A stretch of DNA of 63,599 nt, from positions 1 to 63,599 of the forward strand of contig JAFPYR010000121.1 of assembly GCA_017412115.1 (NCBI GenBank), written 5' to 3'. Below the pieces are notes generated by a model. That model saw only the letters and a program-made list of their open reading frames with translations. It did no database searches and was not told the DNA's origin. Source of the stretch: Bacteroidales bacterium (GTDB lineage Bacteria; Bacteroidota; Bacteroidia; Bacteroidales; UBA3824). The position numbers and the translations under genes are program-made. Shown in pieces: positions 8,891 to 17,319 of the stretch. Numbering within the stretch: the first letter of the stretch is position 1; every line of letters begins with the position of its first letter.

Positions 8891-9751
8891 ATGGGAGCAG
8901 GTCATTATTCATACGATACGGCGATGATGCGTTCGGCAAGTTATGCCAAAGTAAGCCGAGAAAAAATTTTTTCAAGCCGTACAATGGATTCTAAAATGAA
9001 TCCGAAAGATGTTATCAGGGAGTGTTGCGAAAACGACGAACATCCCGACACTCTGCCTATTATCATTGGTCTTGACGTTACCGGCAGTATGGGGCACGTC
9101 CCGGAGACCTTAATCAAGAAAGATTTTCCGAAAGTGATGAAAAAAATTCTTGACGAAGGTGTTCCGTGTCCGCAACTTTGTTTTACGGCATACGGCGACC
9201 ACGAGTGCGATGATTTTCCGCTTCAAGTGGGACAATTTGAAGCAAGCGACGAATTAATGGAAAAATGGCTTACTTCCATTTATTTGGAAGGCGGCGGCGG
9301 TGGCAACGGCGGCGAAAGTACGTCTCTTGTTTACTATTTTGCGGCATGTCATACATCATGTGATGCAATTAGCAAGCGCGGCAAAAAAGGTCTTGTTATC
9401 ACAATCGGAGATGAACCAAACTTGCCTGATTATCCCAAATCTGCCTTGAAAGAAATATTCGGCGGTGCAGAAAAAGATTTAACATCGGCAGAAATTATCT
9501 CTATGGCAACAAAAGATTGGGAAGTTTATCACATCAACATTTTGGATTATGCCGGGAAAATGAAAATAACTTCAAATTGTTGGAAAGAACTTCTTGGCGA
9601 TCATTTTATAAGTGTAGAAGCAAATTCTGACACAAATATTTCCAACATGATTGCGCAAATTGCCGTTGAACATTTTAAGAAACAAAACGCAGGAACTCCT
9701 GCTGCAACGACTTCTTCTGACAATAGCTACCGTCCGCCACAGATGTTGTAA
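8891..9751 (+). CDS. von Willebrand factor A-like protein with MIDAS motif
   Basis: A 286-aa cytoplasmic protein with no signal peptide. A vWA-type metal-ion-dependent adhesion site is visible as LDVTGSMG near residues 59-66, a DxTGS version of DxSxS, inside a hydrophobic beta strand (TLPIIIGLDV). Downstream are LCFTAYGDHECDD and the loop EGGGGGNGGESTS, consistent with the second and third metal-coordinating loops, and then GKKGLVITIGDEPN. The tail is low-complexity (TPAATTSSDN). Cytoplasmic vWA proteins usually work with a AAA+ ATPase or another partner. Here the only candidate partner is the preceding 126-aa gene, two bases away. The function is unknown. Confidence 0.8.
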   Translation: MGAGHYSYDTAMMRSASYAKVSREKIFSSRTMDSKMNPKDVIRECCENDEHPDTLPIIIGLDVTGSMGHVPETLIKKDFPKVMKKILDEGVPCPQLCFTAYGDHECDDFPLQVGQFEASDELMEKWLTSIYLEGGGGGNGGESTSLVYYFAACHTSCDAISKRGKKGLVITIGDEPNLPDYPKSALKEIFGGAEKDLTSAEIISMATKDWEVYHINILDYAGKMKITSNCWKELLGDHFISVEANSDTNISNMIAQIAVEHFKKQNAGTPAATTSSDNSYRPPQML

Positions 9752-9763
9752 TTTTTTTTAGGA

Positions 9764-9819
9764 CTTAAAAAGTTTATTGCCGATATACAAAAAACGTGTA
9801 TCAGCAATAAACTTTTTTT
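9764..9819 (+). terminator. Rho-independent terminator after vWA gene
   Basis: A 14-bp stem (AAAAAGTTTATTGC at 9767-9780 with its complement at 9804-9817) closes a loop of 23 bases. The right arm runs into a T-rich tract. Confidence 0.75.
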
Positions 9820-9855
9820 ATTTAAAAGAATTTGCAAACTAAAATTACTCTGCTA

Positions 9856-10959
9856 ATGGAAACTAACAAAGAAAGAAAAATCGTTCTCGGAGCGTTATTC
9901 GGCGACGAAGGAAAAGGCGTTTGCGTTCATAGTCTTTGCAAAAAGGCACTTGAGGAAGGCAAACAACCTTTGGTTGTAAGATTTTGCGGTGGTCCTCAGG
10001 CGGCGCATACGGTTGATTTCAAAGGATTAAGACATATTTTTTCGTCGTTCGGGTCTGGAACACTTTTAAACGTGCCGACTCTTTATTTTAACACCGCACT
10101 TATCGACCCGATTTGCATTATCAACGAGTATAATGAGCTAATTAACAAAGGAATATCTCCTAAATTTAACGTTTCCGATGCAAAAATCATAACGCCTTAC
10201 GATGTTGAATTTTGCCGCAACGACAAGAAAACTTTAAGCGACGGCACATGCGGAAAAGGTGTTTATGCGGCATTGATACGGTCGGATTCTAAAAAAAGTT
10301 TTACTCTGAACGACAACCCGCAAGAAATTCTATCATCAGCCGTAAAATATTATAATACAACACATTGCAAAGAATTTGACGAGATGTTTTTGTCTGCGTT
10401 TTATAAAGTAAAAAACTTACAGTCAGAAATCAATATAAACGACTATTCTACAATAATTTACGAGGGAACGCAAGGTCTTTTGCTTGATGCTGATTTAGGT
10501 TTTCAACCTTTTGTAACGGCAACAAATACGGGACTTCAATATTTTGCTAAACACGAATTAGAAAATGCGGAGGTTTATCTTGTTATGCGGACGTATTTAA
10601 CGCGGCACGGCAACGGTTTTACCCCACAACAAGTTGAAAACTACAATCTTAACGATGAATCAGAAAGTAATGTTTACAACGGTTTTCAAGGAAATTTTAA
10701 GACGGGCGTTTTTGATTTTGACATATTGAACGAAGGATTCAAAAGACACGGATTAAACAATTATAAATCAATAAAATATTCATTCTTCATAACTCACTTA
10801 GACACTATTGAAAAGAACGGAAAATTTTTCTACATAAAAGACAAAAAATTAACTGAAGAAAAATATCAAAACAAAGAACAAATAGAAAGTTTTTTTTCAA
10901 AGGAAACAAATTTAAAGCCTTGTAAAATTTTTCTAAAAAAAATACGGGATTTCTCTTAG
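9856..10959 (+). CDS. Divergent adenylosuccinate synthetase (PurA) paralog
   Basis: A 367-aa P-loop-like protein related to PurA, which joins IMP and aspartate using GTP. Several parts align by eye: LFGDEGKG for the WGDEGKG loop, including the catalytic Asp; CGGPQAAHT for GGHNAGHT, keeping the catalytic His; YEGTQGLLLDADLG for FEGAQGTLLDIDHG; and RTYLTRHGNGF for KAYSTRVGAGP. However, the aspartate-binding TTGRRRR segment is replaced by FQGNFKT. The GTP-base KLD is HLD, and the C-terminal segment is missing (367 aa against about 430). It may therefore use another acceptor or nucleotide. The longer TTG frame from 9832 is unnecessary. It stands alone between two terminators. Confidence 0.75.
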   Translation: METNKERKIVLGALFGDEGKGVCVHSLCKKALEEGKQPLVVRFCGGPQAAHTVDFKGLRHIFSSFGSGTLLNVPTLYFNTALIDPICIINEYNELINKGISPKFNVSDAKIITPYDVEFCRNDKKTLSDGTCGKGVYAALIRSDSKKSFTLNDNPQEILSSAVKYYNTTHCKEFDEMFLSAFYKVKNLQSEININDYSTIIYEGTQGLLLDADLGFQPFVTATNTGLQYFAKHELENAEVYLVMRTYLTRHGNGFTPQQVENYNLNDESESNVYNGFQGNFKTGVFDFDILNEGFKRHGLNNYKSIKYSFFITHLDTIEKNGKFFYIKDKKLTEEKYQNKEQIESFFSKETNLKPCKIFLKKIRDFS

Positions 10960-10976
10960 AAAAATCCCGTATTTTT
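10936..10976 (+). terminator. Terminator after PurA paralog
   Basis: The stem AATACGGGATTT pairs with AAATCCCGTATT around a short loop, flanked by A-runs and T-runs. It overlaps the last codons and stop of the gene. It could also serve the minus-strand 43-aa gene that ends at 10993. Confidence 0.75.
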
Positions 10977-10992
10977 CAACAAATAATCTGCT

Positions 10993-11124
10993 TTATTTTT
11001 TTCTCTTGTTTTCTTCTTGAATTGTTGCCGAAACAGATTGTTCACGTTGTTCGTAGGCAGCTACGTGTTTGTGATGTTTTTCTGTGTGCTGTTTAGGTTT
11101 AAGAACTTTTCCGATTTTTCCCAT
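10993..11124 (-). CDS. Possible 43-aa basic protein with a Shine-Dalgarno site
   Basis: Reading the minus strand from the ATG at 11124 gives a 43-aa Lys- and His-rich peptide beginning MGKIGKVLKPKQHTEKHHKH and ending EENKRKK. An AGGAG sits about nine bases before the ATG, which is rare in this window, where almost no gene has a Shine-Dalgarno. I see no recognised domain. High charge and a basic N-terminus are compatible with RNA or DNA binding. About 100 bases of leader lie upstream and contain another short frame (ending at 11161) of unclear meaning. A terminator lies directly downstream. Support rests on the SD, the clean frame and its isolation; no homolog comparison was possible. Confidence 0.5.
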   Translation of the reverse strand: MGKIGKVLKPKQHTEKHHKHVAAYEQREQSVSATIQEENKRKK

Positions 11125-11278
11125 GATTAAAATCTCCTATAACTTTTAAATGTTAAACAATTAAATTATTTTTCGGAGTAGGGTTCGGTATTTGCCGGAC
11201 TGCTCTTCACTTAAGGCTTTATTCAAACTAAATGCCAAACCACTGAATTATGACATTTAGGCATAAAAATCGGACTTT

Positions 11279-11322
11279 TTGTCAGATAAAAATATTTTTT
11301 AGTTTTTTTGTCCATCTGACAA
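11279..11322. promoter_or_regulatory. Inverted repeat around the -33 box of the DUF1294 gene
   Basis: TTGTCAGAT at 11279-11287 and its complement ATCTGACAA at 11314-11322 bracket the -33 TTTG at 11307-11310. This arrangement would suit a dimeric repressor, but no candidate regulator is adjacent. Confidence 0.35.
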
Positions 11323-11338
11323 ATTGTCATTATATTTG
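11307..11338 (+). promoter_or_regulatory. Promoter of the DUF1294 gene
   Basis: A -33 TTTG at 11307-11310 and a -7 TATATTTG at 11331-11338 are separated by 20 bases, a textbook Bacteroidetes spacing. The ATG follows at 11362. Confidence 0.7.
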
Positions 11339-11361
11339 CATAAAACTATTTTCAAGACAAA

Positions 11362-11628
11362 ATGACATATTTTATTCTGTATCTTTTAACAATTGGTGTT
11401 GTAGGAATCATATTTTTATGCACCGACAAATACAAAGCAACCCACGAAAAGTGGAGAATTAAAGAACAAACGCTTCATATTTTGGAATTTTTAGGCGGAG
11501 TTTTCTTGATGCTACCAACAATGTACATTGTAAGGCACAAATGCAGAAAAGTCTCGTATTTCTGGATAACCTATGCAGCTTTAATTTTATGGTGCGCAGG
11601 GATTTGGTATTTTTATTTTCAAAAATAA
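11362..11628 (+). CDS. DUF1294 family small membrane protein
   Basis: An 88-aa inner-membrane protein. The family core is visible as KWRIKEQTLHILEFLGGVF followed by MYIVRHKCRKVSYF, the conserved W-R-I-E-L-L-GG and RHK-K-F pattern of DUF1294. There are three hydrophobic segments: residues 3-20, about 42-58 and 66-85. The function of DUF1294 is unknown. It is transcribed alone from its own promoter, and the next gene has its own -7 box starting five bases after the stop. Confidence 0.8.
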   Translation: MTYFILYLLTIGVVGIIFLCTDKYKATHEKWRIKEQTLHILEFLGGVFLMLPTMYIVRHKCRKVSYFWITYAALILWCAGIWYFYFQK

Positions 11629-11632
11629 TAAT

Positions 11633-11640
11633 TATCTTTG
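11633..11640 (+). promoter_or_regulatory. -7 promoter box for trpB2
   Basis: TATCTTTG is an exact consensus match 31 bases before the ATG at 11672. Confidence 0.65.
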
Positions 11641-11671
11641 CCGTAATTAATTTTTAACATAATAAACTAAA

Positions 11672-13036
11672 ATGTCAAAACAGAAAAGATTTTTTTTAAG
11701 CGAGGAAGAAATTCCTACGAAATGGTATAACATTCAGGCCGATATGGTCAACAAACCTATGCCGCCTATCCATCCCAAAACCAAACAACCGCTGAAACCG
11801 GAAGATTTGTTCCCAATTTTTGCTCAAGAACTTGCAAAACAGGAACTTGACCAAACTCATCAATGGATTGACATTCCTGAAGAAGTAAGGGACATGTACA
11901 AATATTACCGTTCTACACCTTTGGTAAGGGCTTACGGTTTGGAAAAAGCCTTAGATACTCCGGCTCATATTTATTTTAAGAACGAAAGCGTTTCTCCCGT
12001 TGGCAGCCATAAGTTGAACTCTGCCTTGGCTCAGGCTTATTACTGCAAAAAAGAAGGCGTTACTAACGTTACGACCGAGACAGGTGCCGGTCAATGGGGT
12101 GCGGCTTTGAGTTATGCCGCTAAAGTTTTCGGACTTGAGGCAGCCGTTTATCAAGTAAAAATTTCTTATAATCAGAAACCTTACCGCCGCTCAATCATGC
12201 AGACTTACGGAGCTCAGGTTACGCCCTCGCCCTCAATGTCTACACGCGCCGGAAAAGATATTTTAACCGCTAATCCTAATTGTCAGGGTTCGTTAGGCAC
12301 GGCAATTTCAGAGGCAATAGAACTTGCAATGAACACTCCTAATTGTAAATACACCTTAGGTTCGGTTTTAAGTCATGTAACTCTTCATCAGACTGTTATC
12401 GGTCTTGAAGCTGAAAAACAAATGGCAATGGCAGGAGAATATCCTGATATGGTGATTGCTTGTTTTGGCGGCGGAAGCAATTTCGGCGGAATAGCATTCC
12501 CGTTTTTAAGACATAACATTTTGGACGGCAAAAAAACACGCTTCATTGCAGCCGAACCCGCAAGTTGTCCGAAACTTACAAGAGGCGTTTTCCAATACGA
12601 TTTCGGTGATGAAGCCGGTTACACGCCGCTTTTGCCGATGTTTACTTTAGGTCATAATTTTATGCCGGCAAACATTCACGCAGGCGGTTTAAGGTATCAC
12701 GGCGCAGGCGTTATCGTAAGTCAGTTATTGAAAGACAAATTAATGGAAGCCGTTGATATTAAACAACTTGAAAGTTTCAAAGCTGGTCTTTTGTTTTCAC
12801 AAGCGGAAGGCATTATCCCCGCACCTGAAAGCTGCCACGCAATAGCCGCAACTATCAACGAGGCATTAAAATGTAAAGAAACAGGCGAAGAAAAAGTTAT
12901 ACTTTTCAACCTTTCAGGACACGGCTTAATTGATATGACGGCATACGACCAATATCTGAGCGGTTCGCTTCAAAACTATGAAGTTACCGACGAAGATGTT
13001 CAAAAAAACATCAAAAATTTGGAAAAAATAATTTAA
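11672..13036 (+). CDS. trpB: TrpB2-type tryptophan synthase beta-like protein
   Basis: A 454-aa PLP enzyme of the TrpB2 branch, longer than classical TrpB (about 400 aa) and usually encoded apart from trpA. It is expected to condense indole with serine to form tryptophan. The PLP lysine is probably Lys113 in VGSHKLNSALAQ. The catalytic Glu lies in TETGAGQWG, and the phosphate-binding loop is CFGGGSNFGG. The N-terminal extension that marks TrpB2 is present. No trpA or other trp gene lies nearby and the gene ends at a strong terminator, so it is monocistronic. TrpB2 proteins are thought to salvage indole or to act on serine derivatives. Confidence 0.9.
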   Translation: MSKQKRFFLSEEEIPTKWYNIQADMVNKPMPPIHPKTKQPLKPEDLFPIFAQELAKQELDQTHQWIDIPEEVRDMYKYYRSTPLVRAYGLEKALDTPAHIYFKNESVSPVGSHKLNSALAQAYYCKKEGVTNVTTETGAGQWGAALSYAAKVFGLEAAVYQVKISYNQKPYRRSIMQTYGAQVTPSPSMSTRAGKDILTANPNCQGSLGTAISEAIELAMNTPNCKYTLGSVLSHVTLHQTVIGLEAEKQMAMAGEYPDMVIACFGGGSNFGGIAFPFLRHNILDGKKTRFIAAEPASCPKLTRGVFQYDFGDEAGYTPLLPMFTLGHNFMPANIHAGGLRYHGAGVIVSQLLKDKLMEAVDIKQLESFKAGLLFSQAEGIIPAPESCHAIAATINEALKCKETGEEKVILFNLSGHGLIDMTAYDQYLSGSLQNYEVTDEDVQKNIKNLEKII

Positions 13037-13050
13037 TCCATAAACAAGAA

Positions 13051-13094
13051 AAAGGAAACGGACGGGAAAAATCTTTTTCGTCCGTTTCTTTTTT
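13051..13094 (+). terminator. Terminator after trpB2
   Basis: The GC-rich stem GAAACGGACG pairs with CGTCCGTTTC and is followed by six T residues. Confidence 0.85.
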
Positions 13095-13099
13095 AACTT

Positions 13100-13424
13100 T
13101 CAAAAAAAAGTTTTTTAATTCTCCACTTCGGATAAAAAAATCCCTGTCAGAGGCCTTTGCTAAAGAAACAAAAATTCCGACAATTTCAACGACGGTATTT
13201 CGAGTGAGGAATCTTACACCACGATAAACCTTTTGCTGATTTAGAGAAAGAAACAAAAATAAATCCCGATAAGAACGGCGATTTCAAGGTAAAAATATAG
13301 ATTAAAAAACTGACAGAAAATCATTTACGAATATACCGACAACATTTTAGCTTCAGAATTTGACGGCGTGTATTTGGATATAATTGACGCATTCGAGTAT
13401 TTTGAAAGCAAGACACAAGATTAA
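13100..13424 (+). pseudogene. Decayed coding remnants, last one TM1410/GH114-like
   Basis: No intact gene is present, but protein-like fragments appear in shifting frames. Around 13137-13218 the frame reads LSEAFAKETKIPT and onward, then stops. Around 13227-13301 it reads KPFADLEKETKINPDKNGDF, then stops. At 13326-13424 it reads YTDNILASEFDGVYLDIIDA and ends with a stop at 13422. The last fragment strongly recalls the FDGVYLDIIDAYEYF motif of the TM1410/MJ1477 family (endo-alpha-1,4-polygalactosaminidase-like TIM barrels). Stops and frameshifts separate the pieces, so this is a dead gene or the joined tails of two. Confidence 0.5.
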
Positions 13425-13491
13425 CTAAAAAAAATTTTCGCGCGTAAAATGCTCTTTTTCAATGATTTTACAAAAATTATAAAAAAAAATT

Positions 13492-13521
13492 TTTGTAATC
13501 CGATTATTATGGTTAATTTTG
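13492..13521 (+). promoter_or_regulatory. Promoter of the yceD-rpmF-fabH operon
   Basis: A -33 TTTG at 13492-13495 and a -7 TAATTTTG at 13514-13521 are separated by 18 bases. The ATG follows at 13540. Confidence 0.65.
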
Positions 13522-13539
13522 CGCATTTAAAATCCGAAA

Positions 13540-14079
13540 ATGTCTAAGAAAGGATTGGATTATATTATAGAATATAAAGCTTTTGAGCAGGGTACGTATG
13601 AAATTGATTATCAATTAGATAAAAATTTCTTTGAATTATTTCCCGAATCAGAGTTTAAGGACGGAGATGTTTCTGTCAAGGTTATAATGCAAGTCTCGAT
13701 AGCGGGCTTGAGTTTTGATTTTGACATTTCAGGCTCGGTTAAGACAGAGTGTGACCGTTGTTTAGAAATCTTTGATCAGGAAATCGAAGGCTTTTATAAT
13801 CTGAGCGTTAAATTTTCGGATACTCAGACCGATTCCGGCGATGACGACATAATATTTTTGCCGACGGAAGAAACCGAAATCGATTTGAAACACCACATTT
13901 ATGAGTATGTAGTGTTAAGTGTTCCGCCAAGAAGGGTACACCCTGAGGACGAAGATGGAAATCTAACTTGCAATCCCGAAATGGTTAAAGCTTTGGAAGA
14001 GTTTCAGCCAACGGAGCAAGAAGAGGAAACCGAGCCTCAAACCGACCCGCGTTGGGACAAACTAAAAGGACTATTATAA
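13540..14079 (+). CDS. yceD: YceD/DUF177 family protein
   Basis: A 179-aa cytoplasmic protein of the DUF177 family, which almost always precedes rpmF and is implicated in 23S rRNA and ribosome maturation. The family signature is the paired cysteines in VKTECDRCLEIF, followed by an acidic strand. The C-terminal tail ends PRWDKLKGLL, a typical DUF177 ending. Its position 39 bases before rpmF supports the call. It begins an operon that continues into fatty-acid initiation genes, the common link of L32 and lipid genes. Confidence 0.85.
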   Translation: MSKKGLDYIIEYKAFEQGTYEIDYQLDKNFFELFPESEFKDGDVSVKVIMQVSIAGLSFDFDISGSVKTECDRCLEIFDQEIEGFYNLSVKFSDTQTDSGDDDIIFLPTEETEIDLKHHIYEYVVLSVPPRRVHPEDEDGNLTCNPEMVKALEEFQPTEQEEETEPQTDPRWDKLKGLL

Positions 14080-14118
14080 ATTTTGGTATAACGATTAAAT
14101 AAAAAACGATTAAGTAAA

Positions 14119-14307
14119 ATGGCAAATCCTAAGCACAAAACTTCTAAAACAAGAAGGGACAAAAGAAGAACCCATTATAAAGCCGTTGCTCCGACTTTGA
14201 CCAAATGCAGCAACTGCGGCGCAACAATTCAAATGCACTGCGTTTGCCCTGAATGCGGTTATTACCGTGGTCAGCAAGCCGTTTCTATGGAAAACATAGC
14301 ACAATAG
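14119..14307 (+). CDS. rpmF: 50S ribosomal protein L32
   Basis: A 62-aa ribosomal protein. The family N-terminus MANPKHKTSKTRRDKRRTHY is followed by a zinc ribbon with two CxxC pairs, KCSNCG and CPECGYYRG. All four cysteines are present, so this is the zinc-binding paralog form. It lies between DUF177 and fabH as in many bacteria. Confidence 0.97.
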   Translation: MANPKHKTSKTRRDKRRTHYKAVAPTLTKCSNCGATIQMHCVCPECGYYRGQQAVSMENIAQ

Positions 14308-14327
14308 CGGTTAATGGAAAAAGGAAC

Positions 14328-14380
14328 AGACAAATGAAATTAGAAATTGAAAAAAAGGATTAATTTCATTTGTCTTTTTT
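14328..14380 (+). terminator. Intra-operon terminator-like hairpin between rpmF and fabH
   Basis: A 14-bp stem (AGACAAATGAAATT at 14328-14341, complement at 14362-14375) is followed by a T-run. It sits between rpmF and fabH and may attenuate rather than fully stop transcription. No strong -7 box is visible between it and the fabH start. Confidence 0.7.
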
Positions 14381-14409
14381 CTATTTGTCTAAACTTTTAA
14401 TTTCAATTA

Positions 14410-15408
14410 ATGAGCAGTATTAATTCAGTTATCACCGGTCTTGGAATGTACGTTCCTGAATATCGGTTGACTAATGACGAACTTTCTACTATGGTGGATA
14501 CCTCTGACGAGTGGATTACTACACGCATAGGTATCAAAGAACGCCGTATTATGAAAGATAAAGACAAAGCGTCTGCCTATATGGGTGCGCAGGCTGTCAA
14601 ACAATTATTGGAAAAAACCGGCACAAATCCCGAAGAAATAGATTTGGTAATTTGTGCGACGGTCGCCCCCGATTATATTTTTCCCGCAACAGGTATTATC
14701 ATTGCCGATATGGCGGGTCTGAAAAACGCTTACGCTTTTGACGTTCATGCCGCCTGCTCAGGATTTTTGTACGCAATGACCGTTGCCGACAAGTTCATCA
14801 AAGCCGGTAGAGAAAAGAAAATCATCGTTGTAGGTGCTGAAAAAATGTCATCTATCGTTGATTATACCGACCGAAAAACTTGTCCGATTTTTGGTGACGG
14901 TGCCTCGGCGGTTCTCGTGGAGCCGACTGAAGAAAAAATCGGTGTTATGGACTATATCCTCCGCTCTGACGGTGTCGGTGTTAAATACCTCAGAATGAAC
15001 GCCGGCGGTTCTTTAAACCCCGCAACCGAAGAAACGGTAAGAAATCGCGAACACTTTATTTATCAAGATGGTCAGCCGGTTTTCAAATACGCCGTAACAC
15101 ACATGGCGGACGTTTCCGCCGAAATCATGGAAAGAAATAACCTCACTGCCGATGACATCGCTTGGTTAGTCCCGCATCAGGCAAACTTAAGAATCATAGA
15201 CGCAACAGCCCGCAGAATGGAACTCGATCCCGCAAAGGTTATGATCAACATTCAGAAATACGGCAATACAACAGCTGCTACGATTCCGCTGTGTCTGTGC
15301 GAATGGGAAAAACAACTTCACAAAGGCGACAATCTTATACTTGCCGCTTTCGGAGCTGGTTTTACGTGGGGTTCATTATGGCTCAAATGGGGCTATGATT
15401 CTAATTGA
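14410..15408 (+). CDS. fabH: 3-oxoacyl-ACP synthase III
   Basis: A 332-aa condensing enzyme that starts fatty-acid synthesis by joining acetyl-CoA or a branched acyl-CoA to malonyl-ACP. The nucleophile is Cys116 in [10 protein letters not shown]. The catalytic His is His256 in VPHQANLR, and the Asn lies in GNTTAATIP. The N-terminal substrate-pocket motif [12 protein letters not shown] is standard, and so is the length. It is followed after 24 bases by accB and then accC, so the initiation condensation and the malonyl-CoA supply genes are coupled. Substrate preference (straight or branched) cannot be read from sequence alone. Confidence 0.95.
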   Translation: MSSINSVITGLGMYVPEYRLTNDELSTMVDTSDEWITTRIGIKERRIMKDKDKASAYMGAQAVKQLLEKTGTNPEEIDLVICATVAPDYIFPATGIIIADMAGLKNAYAFDVHAACSGFLYAMTVADKFIKAGREKKIIVVGAEKMSSIVDYTDRKTCPIFGDGASAVLVEPTEEKIGVMDYILRSDGVGVKYLRMNAGGSLNPATEETVRNREHFIYQDGQPVFKYAVTHMADVSAEIMERNNLTADDIAWLVPHQANLRIIDATARRMELDPAKVMINIQKYGNTTAATIPLCLCEWEKQLHKGDNLILAAFGAGFTWGSLWLKWGYDSN

Positions 15409-15432
15409 AAAATTAATAAAAAAACATAAAAC

Positions 15433-15945
15433 ATGGTAAATTTTAAGGAAGTACAGGATTTTATTAGAGCCGTTTCAAAAATCGGCCTTTCGGAAGTGGA
15501 CATTCAGACCGAGGAGTTGAAACTCAACATAAAATTCCCGGCAGGCGAAAAAGAAACAGCTGGAGCTAAAGAAGGTTTTCCGATTCCTCAGTTTCAGATT
15601 CCGATGGTATCGGGTATGTCGCAGCAAATGGGTTCTCCCGTTCAAGCCGCTACTACAACAACAACCCCGATAGAATACCGTCAAGAGGCTAAAGAAGACG
15701 ACAAAAAATTCCTTACCATAAAATCTCCGATGGTCGGAACGTTTTACCGCCGTCCTTCACCCGACAAACCTATCTACGTAAATGTCGGCGACGAAGTTAC
15801 AAAAGGCAAAGTTCTTTGCGTTATCGAGGCGATGAAACTTTTCAACGAGATAGAATCAGAAGTATCGGGCAAAATTGCTAAAATCCTCGTTGAAGACGGC
15901 AGCCCCGTTGAATATGATCAACCGTTATTCCTCGTTGAACCGTAA
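15433..15945 (+). CDS. accB: Biotin carboxyl carrier protein of acetyl-CoA carboxylase
   Basis: A 170-aa biotin carrier of acetyl-CoA carboxylase. The biotinyl lysine is Lys135 in the strict motif EAMKLFNEI. An N-terminal helix (about residues 1-20), a flexible Gln/Thr/Pro-rich linker (residues 55-80) and the C-terminal biotinyl domain (about 95-170, with the thumb region near PSPDKPIYV) follow in the normal order. It lies between fabH and accC; the accC ATG follows 14 bases after the stop. Confidence 0.95.
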   Translation: MVNFKEVQDFIRAVSKIGLSEVDIQTEELKLNIKFPAGEKETAGAKEGFPIPQFQIPMVSGMSQQMGSPVQAATTTTTPIEYRQEAKEDDKKFLTIKSPMVGTFYRRPSPDKPIYVNVGDEVTKGKVLCVIEAMKLFNEIESEVSGKIAKILVEDGSPVEYDQPLFLVEP

Positions 15946-15959
15946 TCATTGTTAATGAT

Positions 15960-17315
15960 ATGTACAAAAAAATTAACAAAGTATTAATCGCCAATCGAGG
16001 TGAAATCGCATTGAGAATAATTCGCACGTGTCAGGAAATGGGCATCAAAACGGTTGCGATATATTCTACGGCGGACAAAGATTCGCTCCATGTCAGGTTT
16101 GCGGACGAGGCTGTATGCATCGGACCTGCACCCTCGGCTCAATCGTATTTGAATATTCCCGCTATAATTTCCGTTGCGGAATTAACGAATGCCGATGCTA
16201 TTCACCCCGGTTATGGTTTTTTGTCGGAGAATGCAAAATTTGCAAGAATCTGCAAAGAACACGATATTAAATTCATCGGACCGACCGAAGAACACATCAA
16301 TAAAATGGGCGACAAAGCAACCGCCCGTAAAACTATGATTGCCAACGGTGTACCCGTTACACCCGGCACGGAAGGTATTCTAAAAACCGTAGAAGACGGT
16401 AAACGCGAGGCTAAACGCATCGGTTATCCCGTTATGCTGAAAGCAACAGCCGGCGGCGGCGGAAAAGGTATGAGAATTATCCGCAAGGAAGAAGAATTTG
16501 AAACCCTTTGGGCTCAAGCCAAACAAGAGGCCGCATTCTTTGCTAACGATGACGTTTATCTCGAAAAATACATCGAAGAACCGCACCATATAGAAATTCA
16601 AATCGCCGGCGATCAATACGGAAATGTTTGCCACCTATCGGAACGCGATTGCTCTATTCAACGCCGTCATCAAAAACTTTTGGAAGAAACTCCGTCTCCT
16701 TTTATGACGGAAGAACTCCGCCACAAAATGGGTGAGGCAGCCTGCAAAGCCGCTAAAGCCATTCAATACGAAGGTGTTGGAACTGTAGAGTTTTTGGTTG
16801 ATGCTCACAGAAATTTCTATTTTATGGAAATGAATACCCGCATTCAAGTAGAACACGGTATTACAGAGGAAGTTACTAATCTTGACCTCGTAAAAGAGCA
16901 AATTTTGATTGCTGAAGGTCATAAGATTAACCAAAGAAATTACTATCCTCAGGCTCACGCTATTGAATGCAGAATCAATGCGGAAGACCCGTTCAACAAT
17001 TTCCGTCCCTGTCCGGGCAAGATTACAGGCTTGCATTTACCGGGAGGCAACGGCATAAGAGTTGATACACATATCTATACCGGCTATACGATTCCTTCAA
17101 GTTACGACTCCATGATTGTAAAACTTGTAGCCGTAGCACAAACCCGTCAGGAGGCTATTGACAAAATGAAAAGAGCCTTAAACGAACTTGTAATTGAGGG
17201 AATCAAAACCACTGCGCCGTTTCACCGCCAACTCATGGAAGATATAAGATTCCGTGAAGGCAAGTATACGACAAAGTTCATGGAAGAATTTCAATTAAAA
17301 CCTTTAGAGGATTAA
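15960..17315 (+). CDS. accC: Biotin carboxylase subunit of acetyl-CoA carboxylase
   Basis: A 451-aa ATP-grasp enzyme that carboxylates the biotin on AccB using bicarbonate and ATP. Visible parts are the N-terminal preATP-grasp [19 protein letters not shown], the glycine-rich ATP loop [12 protein letters not shown] near residue 160, the metal-binding [13 protein letters not shown], and the C-terminal domain beginning [12 protein letters not shown]. Length and motifs are complete. The carboxyltransferase subunits are not in the window. The bactofilin gene follows after four bases, so the operon continues. Confidence 0.96.
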   Translation: MYKKINKVLIANRGEIALRIIRTCQEMGIKTVAIYSTADKDSLHVRFADEAVCIGPAPSAQSYLNIPAIISVAELTNADAIHPGYGFLSENAKFARICKEHDIKFIGPTEEHINKMGDKATARKTMIANGVPVTPGTEGILKTVEDGKREAKRIGYPVMLKATAGGGGKGMRIIRKEEEFETLWAQAKQEAAFFANDDVYLEKYIEEPHHIEIQIAGDQYGNVCHLSERDCSIQRRHQKLLEETPSPFMTEELRHKMGEAACKAAKAIQYEGVGTVEFLVDAHRNFYFMEMNTRIQVEHGITEEVTNLDLVKEQILIAEGHKINQRNYYPQAHAIECRINAEDPFNNFRPCPGKITGLHLPGGNGIRVDTHIYTGYTIPSSYDSMIVKLVAVAQTRQEAIDKMKRALNELVIEGIKTTAPFHRQLMEDIRFREGKYTTKFMEEFQLKPLED

Positions 17316-17319
17316 AAAT

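Noticed and set aside
9856..10959. PurZ-type enzyme of a base-modified (Z) genome
   Set aside because: The catalytic Asp of GDEGKG is kept, and there are no phage or nucleotide-modification genes nearby.
13011..13256. 81-codon minus-strand frame as a gene
   Set aside because: It runs across the trpB2 terminator and the decayed gene remnants, has no promoter box and shows no family resemblance.
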